This document shows positions 1 to 7,339 of a stretch of DNA of 14,186 bases, piece by piece. Below the pieces are notes generated by a model that made no database searches, had not been told where the DNA came from, and saw only the letters and a program-made list of their open reading frames with translations. Within the stretch, counting starts at the first letter, position 1, and each line of letters starts with the position of its first letter. A program made the position numbers and the translations under genes. Source of the stretch: CBFDBF01 sp050287725. GTDB taxonomy: Bacteria; Pseudomonadota; Gammaproteobacteria; Chromatiales; Chromatiaceae. Where the stretch lies: contig JBNKCL010000079.1 in the NCBI GenBank assembly GCA_050287725.1, positions 1-14,186 of the forward strand, read 5' to 3'.

Positions 1-216
1 CTGGATCAGATGGATGTCCTGATCACCGGCAGCGCCGGTGCGGGCTTTGTGCAGAAGCTTCAAGAGCGCGGGGTACAAGTGGTGGTGACCGGGGAGACCG
101 ATCCCGTTCAGGCGATCGCCGATCTCCGCGGTAACCGGGTCAAGCCGCCCAGTCCGCATTCCTGTAATCACCACCATCATCATCCGCATGGACATCAGTG
201 TCATGACGAGGGTTGA
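1..216 (+). CDS. NifX/NifB-type Fe-Mo cofactor-binding domain protein, 3' fragment
   Basis: Only the last 71 codons are in the window; the reading frame is open at base 1, so the ATG at base 10 is internal. The visible part contains DVLITGSAGAGFVQKLQERG and a following VVVTGETDPVQAI segment. These match the end of the small dinitrogenase iron-molybdenum cofactor domain (NifX/NafY/NifB C-terminal family), which binds metal-sulfur clusters. The C-terminus is a short His/Cys-rich tail (residues HHHHHPHGHQCH), a likely metal-binding extension and common in stand-alone members of the family. Such proteins occur widely in non-nitrogen-fixing bacteria with unknown roles, so nitrogen fixation should not be inferred. 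It ends 34 bases before cydP on the same strand and could be co-transcribed with the cyd genes. Family assignment is fairly sure; the function is not. Confidence 0.75.
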   Translation: MDQMDVLITGSAGAGFVQKLQERGVQVVVTGETDPVQAIADLRGNRVKPPSPHSCNHHHHHPHGHQCHDEG

Positions 217-250
217 TGGATTGTTTGTTTTTCAGCACCGGTGATCCCGG

Positions 251-445
251 ATGACGACCGTGCCCCGCAAACAGAGACCGCTCTACAAAGAGATCACTCT
301 GCTGCTGGTCGTGAAACTGTTGGCGCTGACCATGATTTGGTACGCGTTTTATCGCGAGCCGGTAATCCCTTCGATGATAGACGGCATGGACCCGGGGCAG
401 GTAACGACGGCGGTGTTGCGGCATTCGGAAGAGGGGGAACGTTAA
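251..445 (+). CDS. cydP: Cytochrome bd oxidase small subunit CydP
   Basis: This encodes a 64-residue protein with a basic N-terminus (PRKQRPLYKEI) and one membrane helix (about residues 17-34, LLLVVKLLALTMIWYAF). A short polar tail follows. The RPL-x-KEI...KL pattern, the size and the position directly upstream of cydAB match CydP, a single-pass accessory protein of cytochrome bd oxidases in beta- and gammaproteobacteria. It probably acts in the inner membrane in assembly or stability of the oxidase. The ribosome-binding site before the ATG is weak. A 103-base gap separates it from cydA, in which I see no clear terminator, so it probably shares the cyd transcript. The main doubt is the exact start. 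Confidence 0.8.
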   Translation: MTTVPRKQRPLYKEITLLLVVKLLALTMIWYAFYREPVIPSMIDGMDPGQVTTAVLRHSEEGER

Positions 446-548
446 GTTCCGGAGATTTGAGCGGGTCGTTTTCCGGATTTGGCAATCGGAGAGGGAATGC
501 CTCAGGTGTTCCTGGAGACATCAGCTACCACAAGAGGCGAGAGAAACG

Positions 549-2150
549 ATGATTACCCAAGAAGTTGTTGATTTGTCACGGCTACAGTTCGCCGTGACCG
601 CATTTTATCACTTTCTGTTTGTGCCGCTGACGTTGGGGCTCACCTTTATCCTGGCCATCATGGAAACAACCTATGTGATGACCGGAAAAGAGATCTACAA
701 GGATATGGTGAAGTTCTGGGGCAAGTTGTTCGGTATCAACTTCGCACTCGGTGTCACCACCGGCATCACCATGGAGTTCGAGTTCGGAACCAACTGGGCA
801 TATTACTCCCACTATGTCGGCGACATCTTCGGTGCGCCGCTGGCGATCGAAGGATTGATGGCGTTCTTCCTGGAATCCACCTTCATCGGTCTGTTTTTCT
901 TCGGTTGGGATAAGTTATCGAAGCGCCAGCATCTGGTTGTGACTTACCTGACCGCCATCGGCTCCAATCTCTCCGCGGTCTGGATCCTGATCGCCAACGG
1001 CTGGATGCAGAATCCCGTGGGTGCGGAGTTCTCCTATGTAACCATGCGTATGGAGATGACCAGTTTCTGGGAACTGGTCTTCAATCCCGCGGCGCAGGCG
1101 AAATTCGTGCACACCGTCTCCGCCGGTTATGTCACCGCCTCGGTGTTCGTGTTGGGTATCAGCTCCTGGTATCTGCTCAAGGGTCGGGATATGGAATTCG
1201 CCAAGCGCTCGTTTCGGATCGCGGCGGCTTTCGGATTGGCGTCCGCGCTTTCGGTGATTGTACTCGGTGACGAGTCGGGCTATGCCGTAACCGAGCACCA
1301 GAAGACCAAACTGGCCGCCATGGAGGGGATGTGGGAAACCGAGCCGGCGCCCGCTTCCTTCACCCTGTTCGGGTTTCCGGACGAAGAGACGCGCAGCAAT
1401 CATGCGGAAATCAAAATCCCCTATGCGCTCGGTTTGATCGCCACCCGTTCCACCAGTGAGGTGTTGCCGGGAATCAACGAACTGGAGGCGCAGGCGGAGG
1501 AACGCATCCAACGCGGTGCGGTTGCGGTGACGGCGCTGGAAACGCTGCGCCGGGATGGCAGCGATCAGGCGGCGCGCGCAACGTTCGAGGCGGGCAAGGA
1601 GGACCTGGGATATGGGTTGTTGCTCAAGAAATATACCCAGGATGTCTCGCAGGCAACGCCAGAGATGATCCAACAGGCGGCGCGCGACAGTATCCCGGGT
1701 GTGGCTCCCATGTTCTGGACTTTCCGTTTTATGGTGTTGTTCGGTTTTCTGCTCCTGGCGCTGTTCGGGTCGGCGTTTTATCACTCGACGAAAAACAGCT
1801 TTCAGGATAAGCGCTGGCTGTTGCGATGGGCGTTGTGGTTTATCCCCATGCCGTGGCTTGCTTCGGAGCTCGGTTGGTTTGTCGCCGAGTATGGGCGTCA
1901 GCCGTGGAGTATCTTCGGTATTCTTCCGACCGATCTTTCCACCTCGACGTTGGCGGCCGGAAGCCTCTATTTCTCGCTCGCCGGGTTCACGCTGTTTTAC
2001 ACCGGGCTGCTCGTGACCGAGCTGTATCTCATGTTCAAGTACGCGCGCCGCGGGCCCGGTTCTCTCGGTACGGGACGCTATCACGGTGAACAAGGCGGTG
2101 TGGCGGCTACCGGCGTGGCGGCGCCGCTGCAATCTGCGGAGGGTAAATAA
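549..2150 (+). CDS. cydA: Cytochrome bd ubiquinol oxidase subunit I
   Basis: This is the large haem-bearing subunit of the quinol-oxidising terminal oxidase of the inner membrane (quinol + O2 to quinone + water, with no proton pumping). At 533 residues it is close to E. coli CydA (522). Visible ligands are His21 in AFYHFLF (E. coli His19, high-spin haem), His188 in KFVHTVSAGY and Met395 in FRFMVLFGF (the haem b558 pair, E. coli His186/Met393). Glu101 and Glu109 lie in AIEGLMAFFLEST. The quinol-binding Q-loop starts at GDESGY (240-245) and carries KTKLAAMEGMWETEPAPA. It is followed by the extra segment (about 300-385, including GYGLLLKKYT) typical of the long-Q-loop, E. coli-like subfamily. 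GRQPW (449-453) is the conserved late motif. GAGG-like bases lie upstream of the ATG. The cydB start follows one base after the stop. Confidence 0.97.
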   Translation: MITQEVVDLSRLQFAVTAFYHFLFVPLTLGLTFILAIMETTYVMTGKEIYKDMVKFWGKLFGINFALGVTTGITMEFEFGTNWAYYSHYVGDIFGAPLAIEGLMAFFLESTFIGLFFFGWDKLSKRQHLVVTYLTAIGSNLSAVWILIANGWMQNPVGAEFSYVTMRMEMTSFWELVFNPAAQAKFVHTVSAGYVTASVFVLGISSWYLLKGRDMEFAKRSFRIAAAFGLASALSVIVLGDESGYAVTEHQKTKLAAMEGMWETEPAPASFTLFGFPDEETRSNHAEIKIPYALGLIATRSTSEVLPGINELEAQAEERIQRGAVAVTALETLRRDGSDQAARATFEAGKEDLGYGLLLKKYTQDVSQATPEMIQQAARDSIPGVAPMFWTFRFMVLFGFLLLALFGSAFYHSTKNSFQDKRWLLRWALWFIPMPWLASELGWFVAEYGRQPWSIFGILPTDLSTSTLAAGSLYFSLAGFTLFYTGLLVTELYLMFKYARRGPGSLGTGRYHGEQGGVAATGVAAPLQSAEGK

Positions 2151-2151
2151 C

Positions 2152-3294
2152 ATGATAACCGATTACGAAGTTTTGAAGGTCATCTGGTGGCTGCTGGTGG
2201 GTGTATTACTGCTCGGTTTCGCCATTATGGACGGACACGACATGGGGATCGGTACCTTGTTGCCGTGGGTCGGACGAAACGATGTGGAACGCCGGGTGGT
2301 TATCAATACCATCGGTCCGCATTGGGACGGCAATCAGGTATGGTTTATCACCGGTGGCGGCGCCATCTTCGCGGCCTGGCCGTTGGTATATGCCACCGCC
2401 TTCTCCGGTTTCTATATCGCCATGCTGGCGGTGCTGTGGGCGTTGTTCTTCCGTCCGGTCGGATTCGACTATCGCAGCAAGATTGCGAATCCGATCTGGC
2501 GCAAGAGCTGGGACTGGGGGCTGTTCGTGGGCGGCGCGGTACCCGCGCTGGTATTCGGTGTCGCCTTCGGCAACCTGTTGTTGGGGGTGCCGTTTTATTT
2601 CGAGGATAACCTGCGTCCGGTCTATACCGGCGGCTTTTTTGAATTGTTGAATCCCTTTGCGTTGCTGGCCGGCGTTACCAGTCTTTCGATGCTGACATTT
2701 CACGGTGCGCACTTCCTGATGATTCGAACCGAAGGGGATATCTTCGAACGTGCACGCAAGGCATCGCTGATCTTCGGTATCGTGATGCTGGCGGCGTTCG
2801 CGTTGGCCGGCGTGTGGCTGGCAGTCGATATTCCGGGGTATCGCATAACCTCCGAGGTGGCGGCGGGGGCGTTGCCCAATCCGCTCGACAAAACCGTAGA
2901 ACTGGCGGTGGGCGCCTGGCTGGATAACTACGTCAAGCAGCCGTTGACCATGCTGATACCGTTGCTGGGGTTCGCCGGCGGGATTCTGGGGCTGCTGTTT
3001 GCCTGGCTCCGTCGTCCGGTAGCGGCGTTCTGGAGCAGCGCCGTATCGCAACTCGGAATTATCGGGACCGCCGGTGTTTCGATGTTCCCGTTCATCATGC
3101 CTTCCAGTTCCGATCCGCGCAGCAGCCTGACGGTTTGGGACAGCGTCTCCAGCCATCTGACCCTGGAGGTCATGTTCTGGGCCGCCGTGATCTTTACCCC
3201 GATCGTCATCAGCTATACCGCATGGTGCTACAAGATGATGTCCGGCAAGGTGACGACACAGTACGTCGAAGCGAACGAACATTCCGCTTATTAG
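2152..3294 (+). CDS. cydB: Cytochrome bd ubiquinol oxidase subunit II
   Basis: This is the second large membrane subunit of the bd oxidase; it pairs with CydA and forms part of the proton/oxygen path. It has 380 residues (E. coli CydB 379) with many hydrophobic helices. The N-terminal signature VLLLGFAIMDGHDMGIG contains the conserved acidic residues of helix 1, followed by GPHWDGNQVWFITGGGAIFA and FRPVGFDYRSK. The frame is open further upstream, but the ATG at 2152 is chosen because it has an excellent GGAGGG ribosome-binding site at 2138-2143 inside the end of cydA, and because MITDYEVLKVIWW matches family N-termini. Cotranslation with cydA is expected. The gene is followed after 15 bases by cydX. 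Confidence 0.97.
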   Translation: MITDYEVLKVIWWLLVGVLLLGFAIMDGHDMGIGTLLPWVGRNDVERRVVINTIGPHWDGNQVWFITGGGAIFAAWPLVYATAFSGFYIAMLAVLWALFFRPVGFDYRSKIANPIWRKSWDWGLFVGGAVPALVFGVAFGNLLLGVPFYFEDNLRPVYTGGFFELLNPFALLAGVTSLSMLTFHGAHFLMIRTEGDIFERARKASLIFGIVMLAAFALAGVWLAVDIPGYRITSEVAAGALPNPLDKTVELAVGAWLDNYVKQPLTMLIPLLGFAGGILGLLFAWLRRPVAAFWSSAVSQLGIIGTAGVSMFPFIMPSSSDPRSSLTVWDSVSSHLTLEVMFWAAVIFTPIVISYTAWCYKMMSGKVTTQYVEANEHSAY

Positions 3295-3309
3295 GAAAAC
3301 GAGGAGTCA

Positions 3310-3426
3310 ATGATGTGGTATTTCACTTGGGTTTTGGGGTTAACGATGGCGATCCTGTTGGCGGTGCTGAACGCCATGTGGTTTGAAGCGCAACAGGTTC
3401 GGAACGACGAAAACGATCTCCGCTAG
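3310..3426 (+). CDS. cydX: Cytochrome bd oxidase small subunit CydX
   Basis: This is a 38-codon gene easily missed by gene callers. The product starts MMWYFTWVLGLTMAILLAVL and continues NAMWFEAQQVRNDEND. It has one membrane helix, the CydX-type WYF-x-W-x-LG start and an NAMWFE segment corresponding to NA-x-WYE of known CydX proteins. CydX is a single-helix subunit that stabilises the haems of CydAB. The ribosome-binding site is GAGGAG at 3301-3306. Two consecutive ATGs are present (3310 and 3313); the second gives the usual MWYF start and would be one residue shorter. Its position right after cydB and before a terminator fixes the assignment. Confidence 0.93.
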   Translation: MMWYFTWVLGLTMAILLAVLNAMWFEAQQVRNDENDLR

Positions 3427-3450
3427 ACACAAGCCGTGTCCCGTGCGTTT

Positions 3451-3477
3451 GGCCACGGCTTGCCGTGGCCGTTTTTT
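3451..3477 (+). terminator. Intrinsic terminator of the cyd operon
   Basis: There is a perfect 9-bp stem, GGCCACGGC (3451-3459) with GCCGTGGCC (3462-3470), separated by TT and followed by GTTTTTT. It lies 24 bases after the cydX stop and should end the cydPABX transcript. Confidence 0.92.
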
Positions 3478-3584
3478 GTACAGGGATGTACTTATGCCGC
3501 GAAGCACAGGGAAGTACGGGAACGGCGCTTGTTTCAAGGCCGTGTTGTTTTGATGAGCTCGCTTCTGAATGAGGGATGCGGACG

Positions 3585-3971
3585 ATGTACGTATTCAATG
3601 CAGAATTGAACCTGCCGATGGATGAGGCGATTGCACGGGTCACCGCTGCATTGACGGAGACCGGGTTTGGGATCGTCTCGGATATCGACATTCAGACGAT
3701 GATAGCGGCTACGCTGCATGAGCAGTTCCGGCCGTATCGGATCTTCGGTGTTTGTGCGCCGGGCTTGGCAAAATCTCTCATTGGGGTGGATGCGGCGATC
3801 GGCGCCCTGTTGCCCTGCAATATCGTTTTGCAGGAATGCGGGGCGCGCACCCAGGTAAGTTTTGCCGATCCGGTGGCGGTACTGGGGCTGGCGAAACAGC
3901 CGGCAGTCGATGATCTGGCGTTCCAGGTACGGGATATCCTGGAGCGCGTATGCGTGCGACTCCGTGATTGA
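3585..3971 (+). CDS. DUF302 family protein
   Basis: This encodes a soluble protein of 128 residues (131 if the upstream ATG at 3576 is used). The start at 3585 is preferred because GAGGG at 3571-3575 sits at ribosome-binding distance from it but directly abuts the 3576 ATG. The sequence follows the DUF302 pattern: an amphipathic N-terminal helix, TGFGIVSDIDIQTMI, then FRPYRIFGVCAPGLA, then IGALLPCNIVLQE and a final ADPVAVLGL segment. DUF302 proteins form small alpha/beta folds of unknown biochemical function. The gene stands alone between the cyd terminator and the arsenic cluster, with 119 bases to the next gene. No function can be assigned. Confidence 0.85.
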   Translation: MYVFNAELNLPMDEAIARVTAALTETGFGIVSDIDIQTMIAATLHEQFRPYRIFGVCAPGLAKSLIGVDAAIGALLPCNIVLQECGARTQVSFADPVAVLGLAKQPAVDDLAFQVRDILERVCVRLRD

Positions 3972-4029
3972 TATTGGGACCGGAAATTAACAGTCTCTTC
4001 TCTGGGGGAAAATAAAATCCGATTTTCGC

Positions 4030-4035
4030 TAGAAT
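4030..4035 (+). promoter_or_regulatory. Possible -10 box upstream of the arsenosugar cluster
   Basis: TAGAAT matches five of six bases of a sigma-70 -10 element and lies 55 bases before the first gene of the cluster. No good -35 sequence is found at 16-18 bases upstream (the bases there are GGAAAA-like), so a promoter here would need an activator or may not be real. I see no typical ArsR operator. Confidence 0.35.
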
Positions 4036-4046
4036 AGGCACAGGTA

Positions 4047-4069
4047 GCCGCTTTCATATCGGAAGCGGC
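4047..4069 (+). promoter_or_regulatory. Leader stem-loop before the hydroxylase gene
   Basis: GCCGCTT (4047-4053) pairs with AAGCGGC (4063-4069) around a 9-base loop. It ends 21 bases before the ATG at 4091 and leaves the GGAG ribosome-binding site (4082-4085) free. No T-tract follows, so it is not a terminator. It may be a mRNA stability or regulatory structure. Confidence 0.4.
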
Positions 4070-4090
4070 AGGTACGCCACCGGAGCGGTA

Positions 4091-4951
4091 ATGGGCCTGG
4101 ATCAGTGGATCATGTCGCACGAACCTGCGGTTCGTCTCAGCTTTTTCCTCGGGGTGTTCGTGCTGATCGCGAGCTGGGAGCTGGCGGCTCCGCGCCGTAT
4201 GCTGCGCGTTTCCAAGCCGGTACGCTGGTTGAATAACCTGGTGCTGGTGGGTTTGAATACGTTGCTGCTGCGGCTGCTGTTCCCGGCGGCGGCGGTGGGT
4301 GTGGCGCTGTTTGCACAACAGCAGGGGTGGGGGTTGTTGCATCACCTGTCCGTAAATGCCGGGGTCGCGGTGCTGGTCTCGGTGGTGATTCTCGACTTTG
4401 CCATCTATATGCAGCATGTGATGGTGCATGCAGTGCCGCTGTTCTGGCGCTTTCACCGGGTGCACCATGCGGATCTCGATTACGACGTGACCACCGGCGC
4501 CCGGTTTCACCCGGTGGAGATCATTCTCTCCATGCTGATTAAATTCGCGGTGGTCCTGCTGCTGGGTCCGCCGCTGGTTGCAGTGGTGCTGTTCGAGGTG
4601 CTGTTGAACGCCACCGCCATGTTCAATCACGGCAACATCCGTTTGCCGGCGGCCGTTGACGCCTGGTTGCGCTGGCTGGTGGTGACTCCGGACATGCACC
4701 GGGTGCACCACTCCCCTGCGGATGACGAGTCCAACTGTAACTTCGGGTTTAATCTCCCCTGGTGGGACCGGATCTTCGGCACCTACCGGGCACAACCGCG
4801 CGGCGGGCACGAAGCGATGGAGATCGGCATCCGCAGTTTCCGCGAGCTTCGCTGGTGCGGCTGGCTGCCGGGGATGCTGGCGATCCCGTTCGTAGGGAAA
4901 ATCAGCGGCTACGCCATCAATCGCCGCAGTTGGAATGACGATCAAGGGTAA
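4091..4951 (+). CDS. Fatty acid hydroxylase / sterol desaturase superfamily membrane protein
   Basis: This is a 286-residue integral membrane di-iron oxygenase-type protein. The histidine clusters of the family are complete: HVMVH (109-113), HRVHH (122-126), His140, His180 in FNHGN, and HRVHH (203-207). They lie in the cytosolic regions between hydrophobic helices (about 15-30, 48-75, 88-106, 145-175). Such enzymes hydroxylate or desaturate lipid substrates using O2. The substrate cannot be read from the sequence. WDRIFGTYR (225-233) is also typical. The start is supported by GGAG at 4082-4085. The stop is only 13 bases before the arsS ATG, so this looks like the first gene of the arsenosugar operon. 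A role on a lipid linked to the arsenosugar product is conceivable but is inference; it could instead act on ordinary membrane lipids. Confidence 0.9.
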   Translation: MGLDQWIMSHEPAVRLSFFLGVFVLIASWELAAPRRMLRVSKPVRWLNNLVLVGLNTLLLRLLFPAAAVGVALFAQQQGWGLLHHLSVNAGVAVLVSVVILDFAIYMQHVMVHAVPLFWRFHRVHHADLDYDVTTGARFHPVEIILSMLIKFAVVLLLGPPLVAVVLFEVLLNATAMFNHGNIRLPAAVDAWLRWLVVTPDMHRVHHSPADDESNCNFGFNLPWWDRIFGTYRAQPRGGHEAMEIGIRSFRELRWCGWLPGMLAIPFVGKISGYAINRRSWNDDQG

Positions 4952-4954
4952 AAC

Positions 4955-4958
4955 AGGA
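4955..4958 (+). promoter_or_regulatory. Ribosome-binding site deciding the arsS start
   Basis: AGGA lies six bases before the ATG at 4965. The alternative in-frame ATG at 4935, inside the preceding gene, has no usable site, so 4965 is the likely start. Confidence 0.6.
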
Positions 4959-4964
4959 ACGAGC

Positions 4965-5921
4965 ATGTACGAAATGTCGCCGAGGTTGCTGGAGACCGAT
5001 TTTCCGGAGGTGCGGCGGGAACGGCTGCGGGTGCTGCAGGCCAACTTGGGGTATCGCTGCAACCAGCGTTGCCTGCACTGCCACGTCAACGCGGGGCCGA
5101 ACCGTAAGGAGCTGATGGCGCCGGAGACGGTTACCGCCCTGCAGGAATTTCTTGCCGTGCATTCCGTCGAAACCCTGGATCTGACCGGCGGCGCGCCCGA
5201 GTTGCATCCGCAGTTCCGGGAACTGGTGAGCGCGGCGCGGTCTCTGGGGGTGAGGGTGATCGATCGTTGCAACCTTACGGTGCTGAACGAACCCGGACAG
5301 GAGGGGACGGCGGAGTTTCTGGCGGAGCAGGGGGTGGAGATCGTCGCCTCGCTTCCCTGTTATCTGCAGGAGAACGTGGATGCGCAGCGCGGGACCGGCA
5401 CCTATGCCGCCAGTATCGGAGTACTGCGGCGTTTGAACGAGCTGGGATATGGCAAAGAAGGCGGCGACCTGGCCCTGAACCTGATGTATAACCCCGCGGG
5501 TCCGGTCCTGCCGCCGCCGCAGCCGGTGTTGGAGGCGGATTACCGGCGGGAGTTGATGCGCCTCGGTATCTCCTTTCATCACCTCTATGTACTGGCCAAT
5601 ATGCCGATTCACCGTTTCGGCAGTACCCTGGTATCCCGCGGCCAATACGACGACTATATGGCGCTGCTGAAGGGGGCGTTTCAGGAGTGCAATCTGTCCA
5701 CCGTGATGTGCCGCACCCTGTTGAGTGTGGATTGGCGGGGGCGGGTCTACGACTGCGACTTCAACCAGATGTTGGAGCTGCCGCTGGGGGCGGGCGGTAC
5801 CCGGCTGGCGGACCTGATGAGTCGGGAACTGGATGGAACCCCGATCACGGTGGGTGAGCACTGTTGGGGTTGTACTGCAGGGCAAGGCAGCAGTTGCGGC
5901 GGCGCCCTCACTGATGCTTGA
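4965..5921 (+). CDS. arsS: Arsenosugar biosynthesis radical SAM protein ArsS
   Basis: This encodes a 318-residue radical SAM enzyme. The [4Fe-4S]-binding motif is CNQRCLHC (Cys32, Cys36, Cys39) within LGYRCNQRCLHCHVNAGPNR, a near-signature of the ArsS family (TIGR04167). It continues with LTGGAPELHPQFR (the GGEP-like SAM site) and LMYNPAGPVLPPPQ. The C-terminal Cys-rich region includes YDCDF and HCWGCTAGQGSSCGG (Cys300, Cys303, Cys311), a likely second cluster site. From the family, ArsS joins dimethylarsenite to a 5'-deoxyadenosyl unit from SAM, giving dimethylarsinoyl-adenosine, the arsenosugar precursor. It acts after ArsM, which is encoded four genes along. Some family members are selenoproteins; this copy has ordinary Cys codons. 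The stop codon lies inside a strong stem-loop (5916-5954). Confidence 0.93.
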   Translation: MYEMSPRLLETDFPEVRRERLRVLQANLGYRCNQRCLHCHVNAGPNRKELMAPETVTALQEFLAVHSVETLDLTGGAPELHPQFRELVSAARSLGVRVIDRCNLTVLNEPGQEGTAEFLAEQGVEIVASLPCYLQENVDAQRGTGTYAASIGVLRRLNELGYGKEGGDLALNLMYNPAGPVLPPPQPVLEADYRRELMRLGISFHHLYVLANMPIHRFGSTLVSRGQYDDYMALLKGAFQECNLSTVMCRTLLSVDWRGRVYDCDFNQMLELPLGAGGTRLADLMSRELDGTPITVGEHCWGCTAGQGSSCGGALTDA

Positions 5922-5954
5922 AAAAGCCTCATGCTTGCTTGAGGCTTTTCAAGC
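5916..5954 (+). promoter_or_regulatory. Intercistronic stem-loop spanning the arsS stop codon
   Basis: GCTTGAAAAAGCCTCA (5916-5931) pairs with TGAGGCTTTTCAAGC (5940-5954), 15 bp with a single bulged A and an 8-base loop. The arsS TGA (5919-5921) is in the left arm. No T-run follows, so it is not a standard terminator. The next gene starts 12 bases later with no good ribosome-binding site. The structure could be an RNA-processing, stability or translation-coupling element. Confidence 0.7.
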
Positions 5955-5966
5955 AGGCCGCAAGTA

Positions 5967-6665
5967 ATGGCCCAACGACTCTCCATCGTAATGCCGGTAC
6001 TCAACGAGGCCGATCTCCTTCCGGCCGCTCTCGCCGCACTTCAGCCGTTGCGTGGGCGGGGGCATGAACTCATCGTGGTGGACGGCGGCAGCAGTGACGA
6101 AACCCGGGAGATCGTTGCCGGATATGCGGATCTCGTCATCACAAGCGAGCGCGGTCGTGCGCTCCAGATGAACCGCGGTGCGGAACGGGCGCAGGGCGAT
6201 GTCCTGTGGTTCCTGCACGCCGATACACTTGCGTCAACGGTCGCGGCAGAAGCGATTCTGTCTCTGTGCGAGAACGATTCGGAGGCGGTGTGGGGCCGCT
6301 TCGATGTGCAGCTGTCCGGTGAGCGGTTGATGTTCCGACTCATCGAATGGCTGATGAACCGCCGCTCCCGCTGGAGCGGCATCGCCACCGGAGACCAGGG
6401 GATATTCGTACGCCGGAGCATCTTTGAGAAGCTGGGCGGGTATGCCGAGATCCCGTTGATGGAGGATATCGAACTCTGCAAGCGTCTCAAACGCATCCGT
6501 CGCCCGGTCTGTTGCAGCCGGCGTCTCATCACTTCCAGTCGTCGTTGGGAGCGGAGGGGGATTCTCGCCACTGTCTTATTGATGTGGTACTTGCGGCTGG
6601 CCTACTTTATCGGTGTTTCTCCCGAGCGGCTGGCGGCCCGCTATTACCGGGCGGGTACGAAATGA
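5967..6665 (+). CDS. TIGR04283-type arsenosugar-associated glycosyltransferase (GT2 fold)
   Basis: This is a 232-residue family-2 glycosyltransferase. The N-terminal nucleotide-sugar fold is clear: LSIVMPVLNEADLLPAAL (5-22), VVDGGSSDET (37-46), the RALQMNRGA segment (64-72) and WFLHADT (81-87), where HAD replaces the classical DxD. A later segment, GDQGIFVRR...GGYAEIPLMEDIELCKRLKR, carries the acceptor and catalytic acidic residues. The C-terminus is hydrophobic and basic, suggesting membrane contact. This form of GT2 is regularly found beside arsS and arsM and is thought to act on arsenosugars or a linked glycan, though its donor and acceptor are unproven. The upstream ribosome-binding site is poor. 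The stop overlaps the next start as ATGA (6662-6665), indicating translational coupling. Confidence 0.88.
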   Translation: MAQRLSIVMPVLNEADLLPAALAALQPLRGRGHELIVVDGGSSDETREIVAGYADLVITSERGRALQMNRGAERAQGDVLWFLHADTLASTVAAEAILSLCENDSEAVWGRFDVQLSGERLMFRLIEWLMNRRSRWSGIATGDQGIFVRRSIFEKLGGYAEIPLMEDIELCKRLKRIRRPVCCSRRLITSSRRWERRGILATVLLMWYLRLAYFIGVSPERLAARYYRAGTK

Positions 6666-7339
6666 GATATCCCCGCGGCCGGATCCTGATCTTCGCCAAG
6701 GCCCCGGTCCCGGGGCGGGTCAAGACACGTCTGGCCGCAACCCTGGGAGAAGAGGAAGCCGCCCGGTTCTACGCCGCGATGGTGCGTAATGCGGTGGAAA
6801 CCGCCATGGCGGTTGCATTGGCGCCGGTCCGGCTCTATGTGGAGGGGGTGGAGCATCCGCTGTTTGTAGAGCTGAAGGAACAGTTTGATATCCCGCTCTT
6901 GGAGCAGAAGGGAGAAGACCTGGGTGCGCGCATGGACGGGGCGCTGCGGGACACGTTACGGGAGGCGGATCATGCCCTCCTCATCGGCTGCGATTGGCCG
7001 ATGGTGGATGCCGATTATCTGGAGCGGGCGCTGGCACTGTTGGCGCAAGGTGCCGAGGTGGTGCTGGGTCCGGCCGAGGACGGCGGCTATGTATTGATCG
7101 GACTTCGCAATCCGCAGCCGCGACTGTTCGAGGGAATCCCGTGGGGGGGAACGTCGGTGTCGGCGGTCACCCTGGCCCGTTGCGAAGAACTCGGTATCGT
7201 TCCGCAAGAGCTGCCGGGCCGATACGATATCGATACGGAAGCGGATCTGCGAAGATTCCACGCCGAATCGCCGGAACAGGCGCGGCGACTTTTTTCACAG
7301 GTGGGAGAGTGCGGCAATGACACAGAAACGTGCGGATGA
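6662..7339 (+). CDS. TIGR04282-type arsenosugar-associated glycosyltransferase (DUF2064)
   Basis: This encodes a 225-residue nucleotidyltransferase/glycosyltransferase-A-like protein. The start region ILIFAKAPVPGRVKTRLA (8-25) resembles the phosphate-binding loop of sugar nucleotidyltransferases. It is followed by LLIGCDWPMVDADYL (107-120), corresponding to the family's GTDCPxL, and by GPAEDGGYVLIGL (136-148), WGGTSVS and the YDIDTEADL ending. These are hallmarks of DUF2064/TIGR04282. Together with the TIGR04283 protein it is a standard partner of arsS-arsM clusters. Whether it transfers a sugar or activates one is unknown. The frame is open upstream, but the ATG at 6662 is chosen because it overlaps the previous stop by four bases and begins the conserved domain. 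It overlaps arsM by 23 bases. Confidence 0.88.
   Translation: MRYPRGRILIFAKAPVPGRVKTRLAATLGEEEAARFYAAMVRNAVETAMAVALAPVRLYVEGVEHPLFVELKEQFDIPLLEQKGEDLGARMDGALRDTLREADHALLIGCDWPMVDADYLERALALLAQGAEVVLGPAEDGGYVLIGLRNPQPRLFEGIPWGGTSVSAVTLARCEELGIVPQELPGRYDIDTEADLRRFHAESPEQARRLFSQVGECGNDTETCG

Noticed and set aside
915..2153. Long minus-strand frame (412 codons) opposite cydA
   Set aside because: The opposite strand encodes an unmistakable CydA, and the minus-strand product is Arg/Gln/His-rich with no recognisable domain.
3692..5272. Long minus-strand frame (526 codons) opposite the DUF302, hydroxylase and arsS genes
   Set aside because: Its translation is low-complexity, rich in His, Arg and Gln, and matches no family. 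It is the shadow of real GC-rich genes on the other strand.
5919..5954. Reading the arsS TGA as selenocysteine, with the adjacent hairpin as a SECIS element
   Set aside because: The TGA lies inside the stem instead of just before it, and readthrough adds only six residues before another stop. The family Cys motif is already complete with ordinary Cys codons, and the protein has its normal length.
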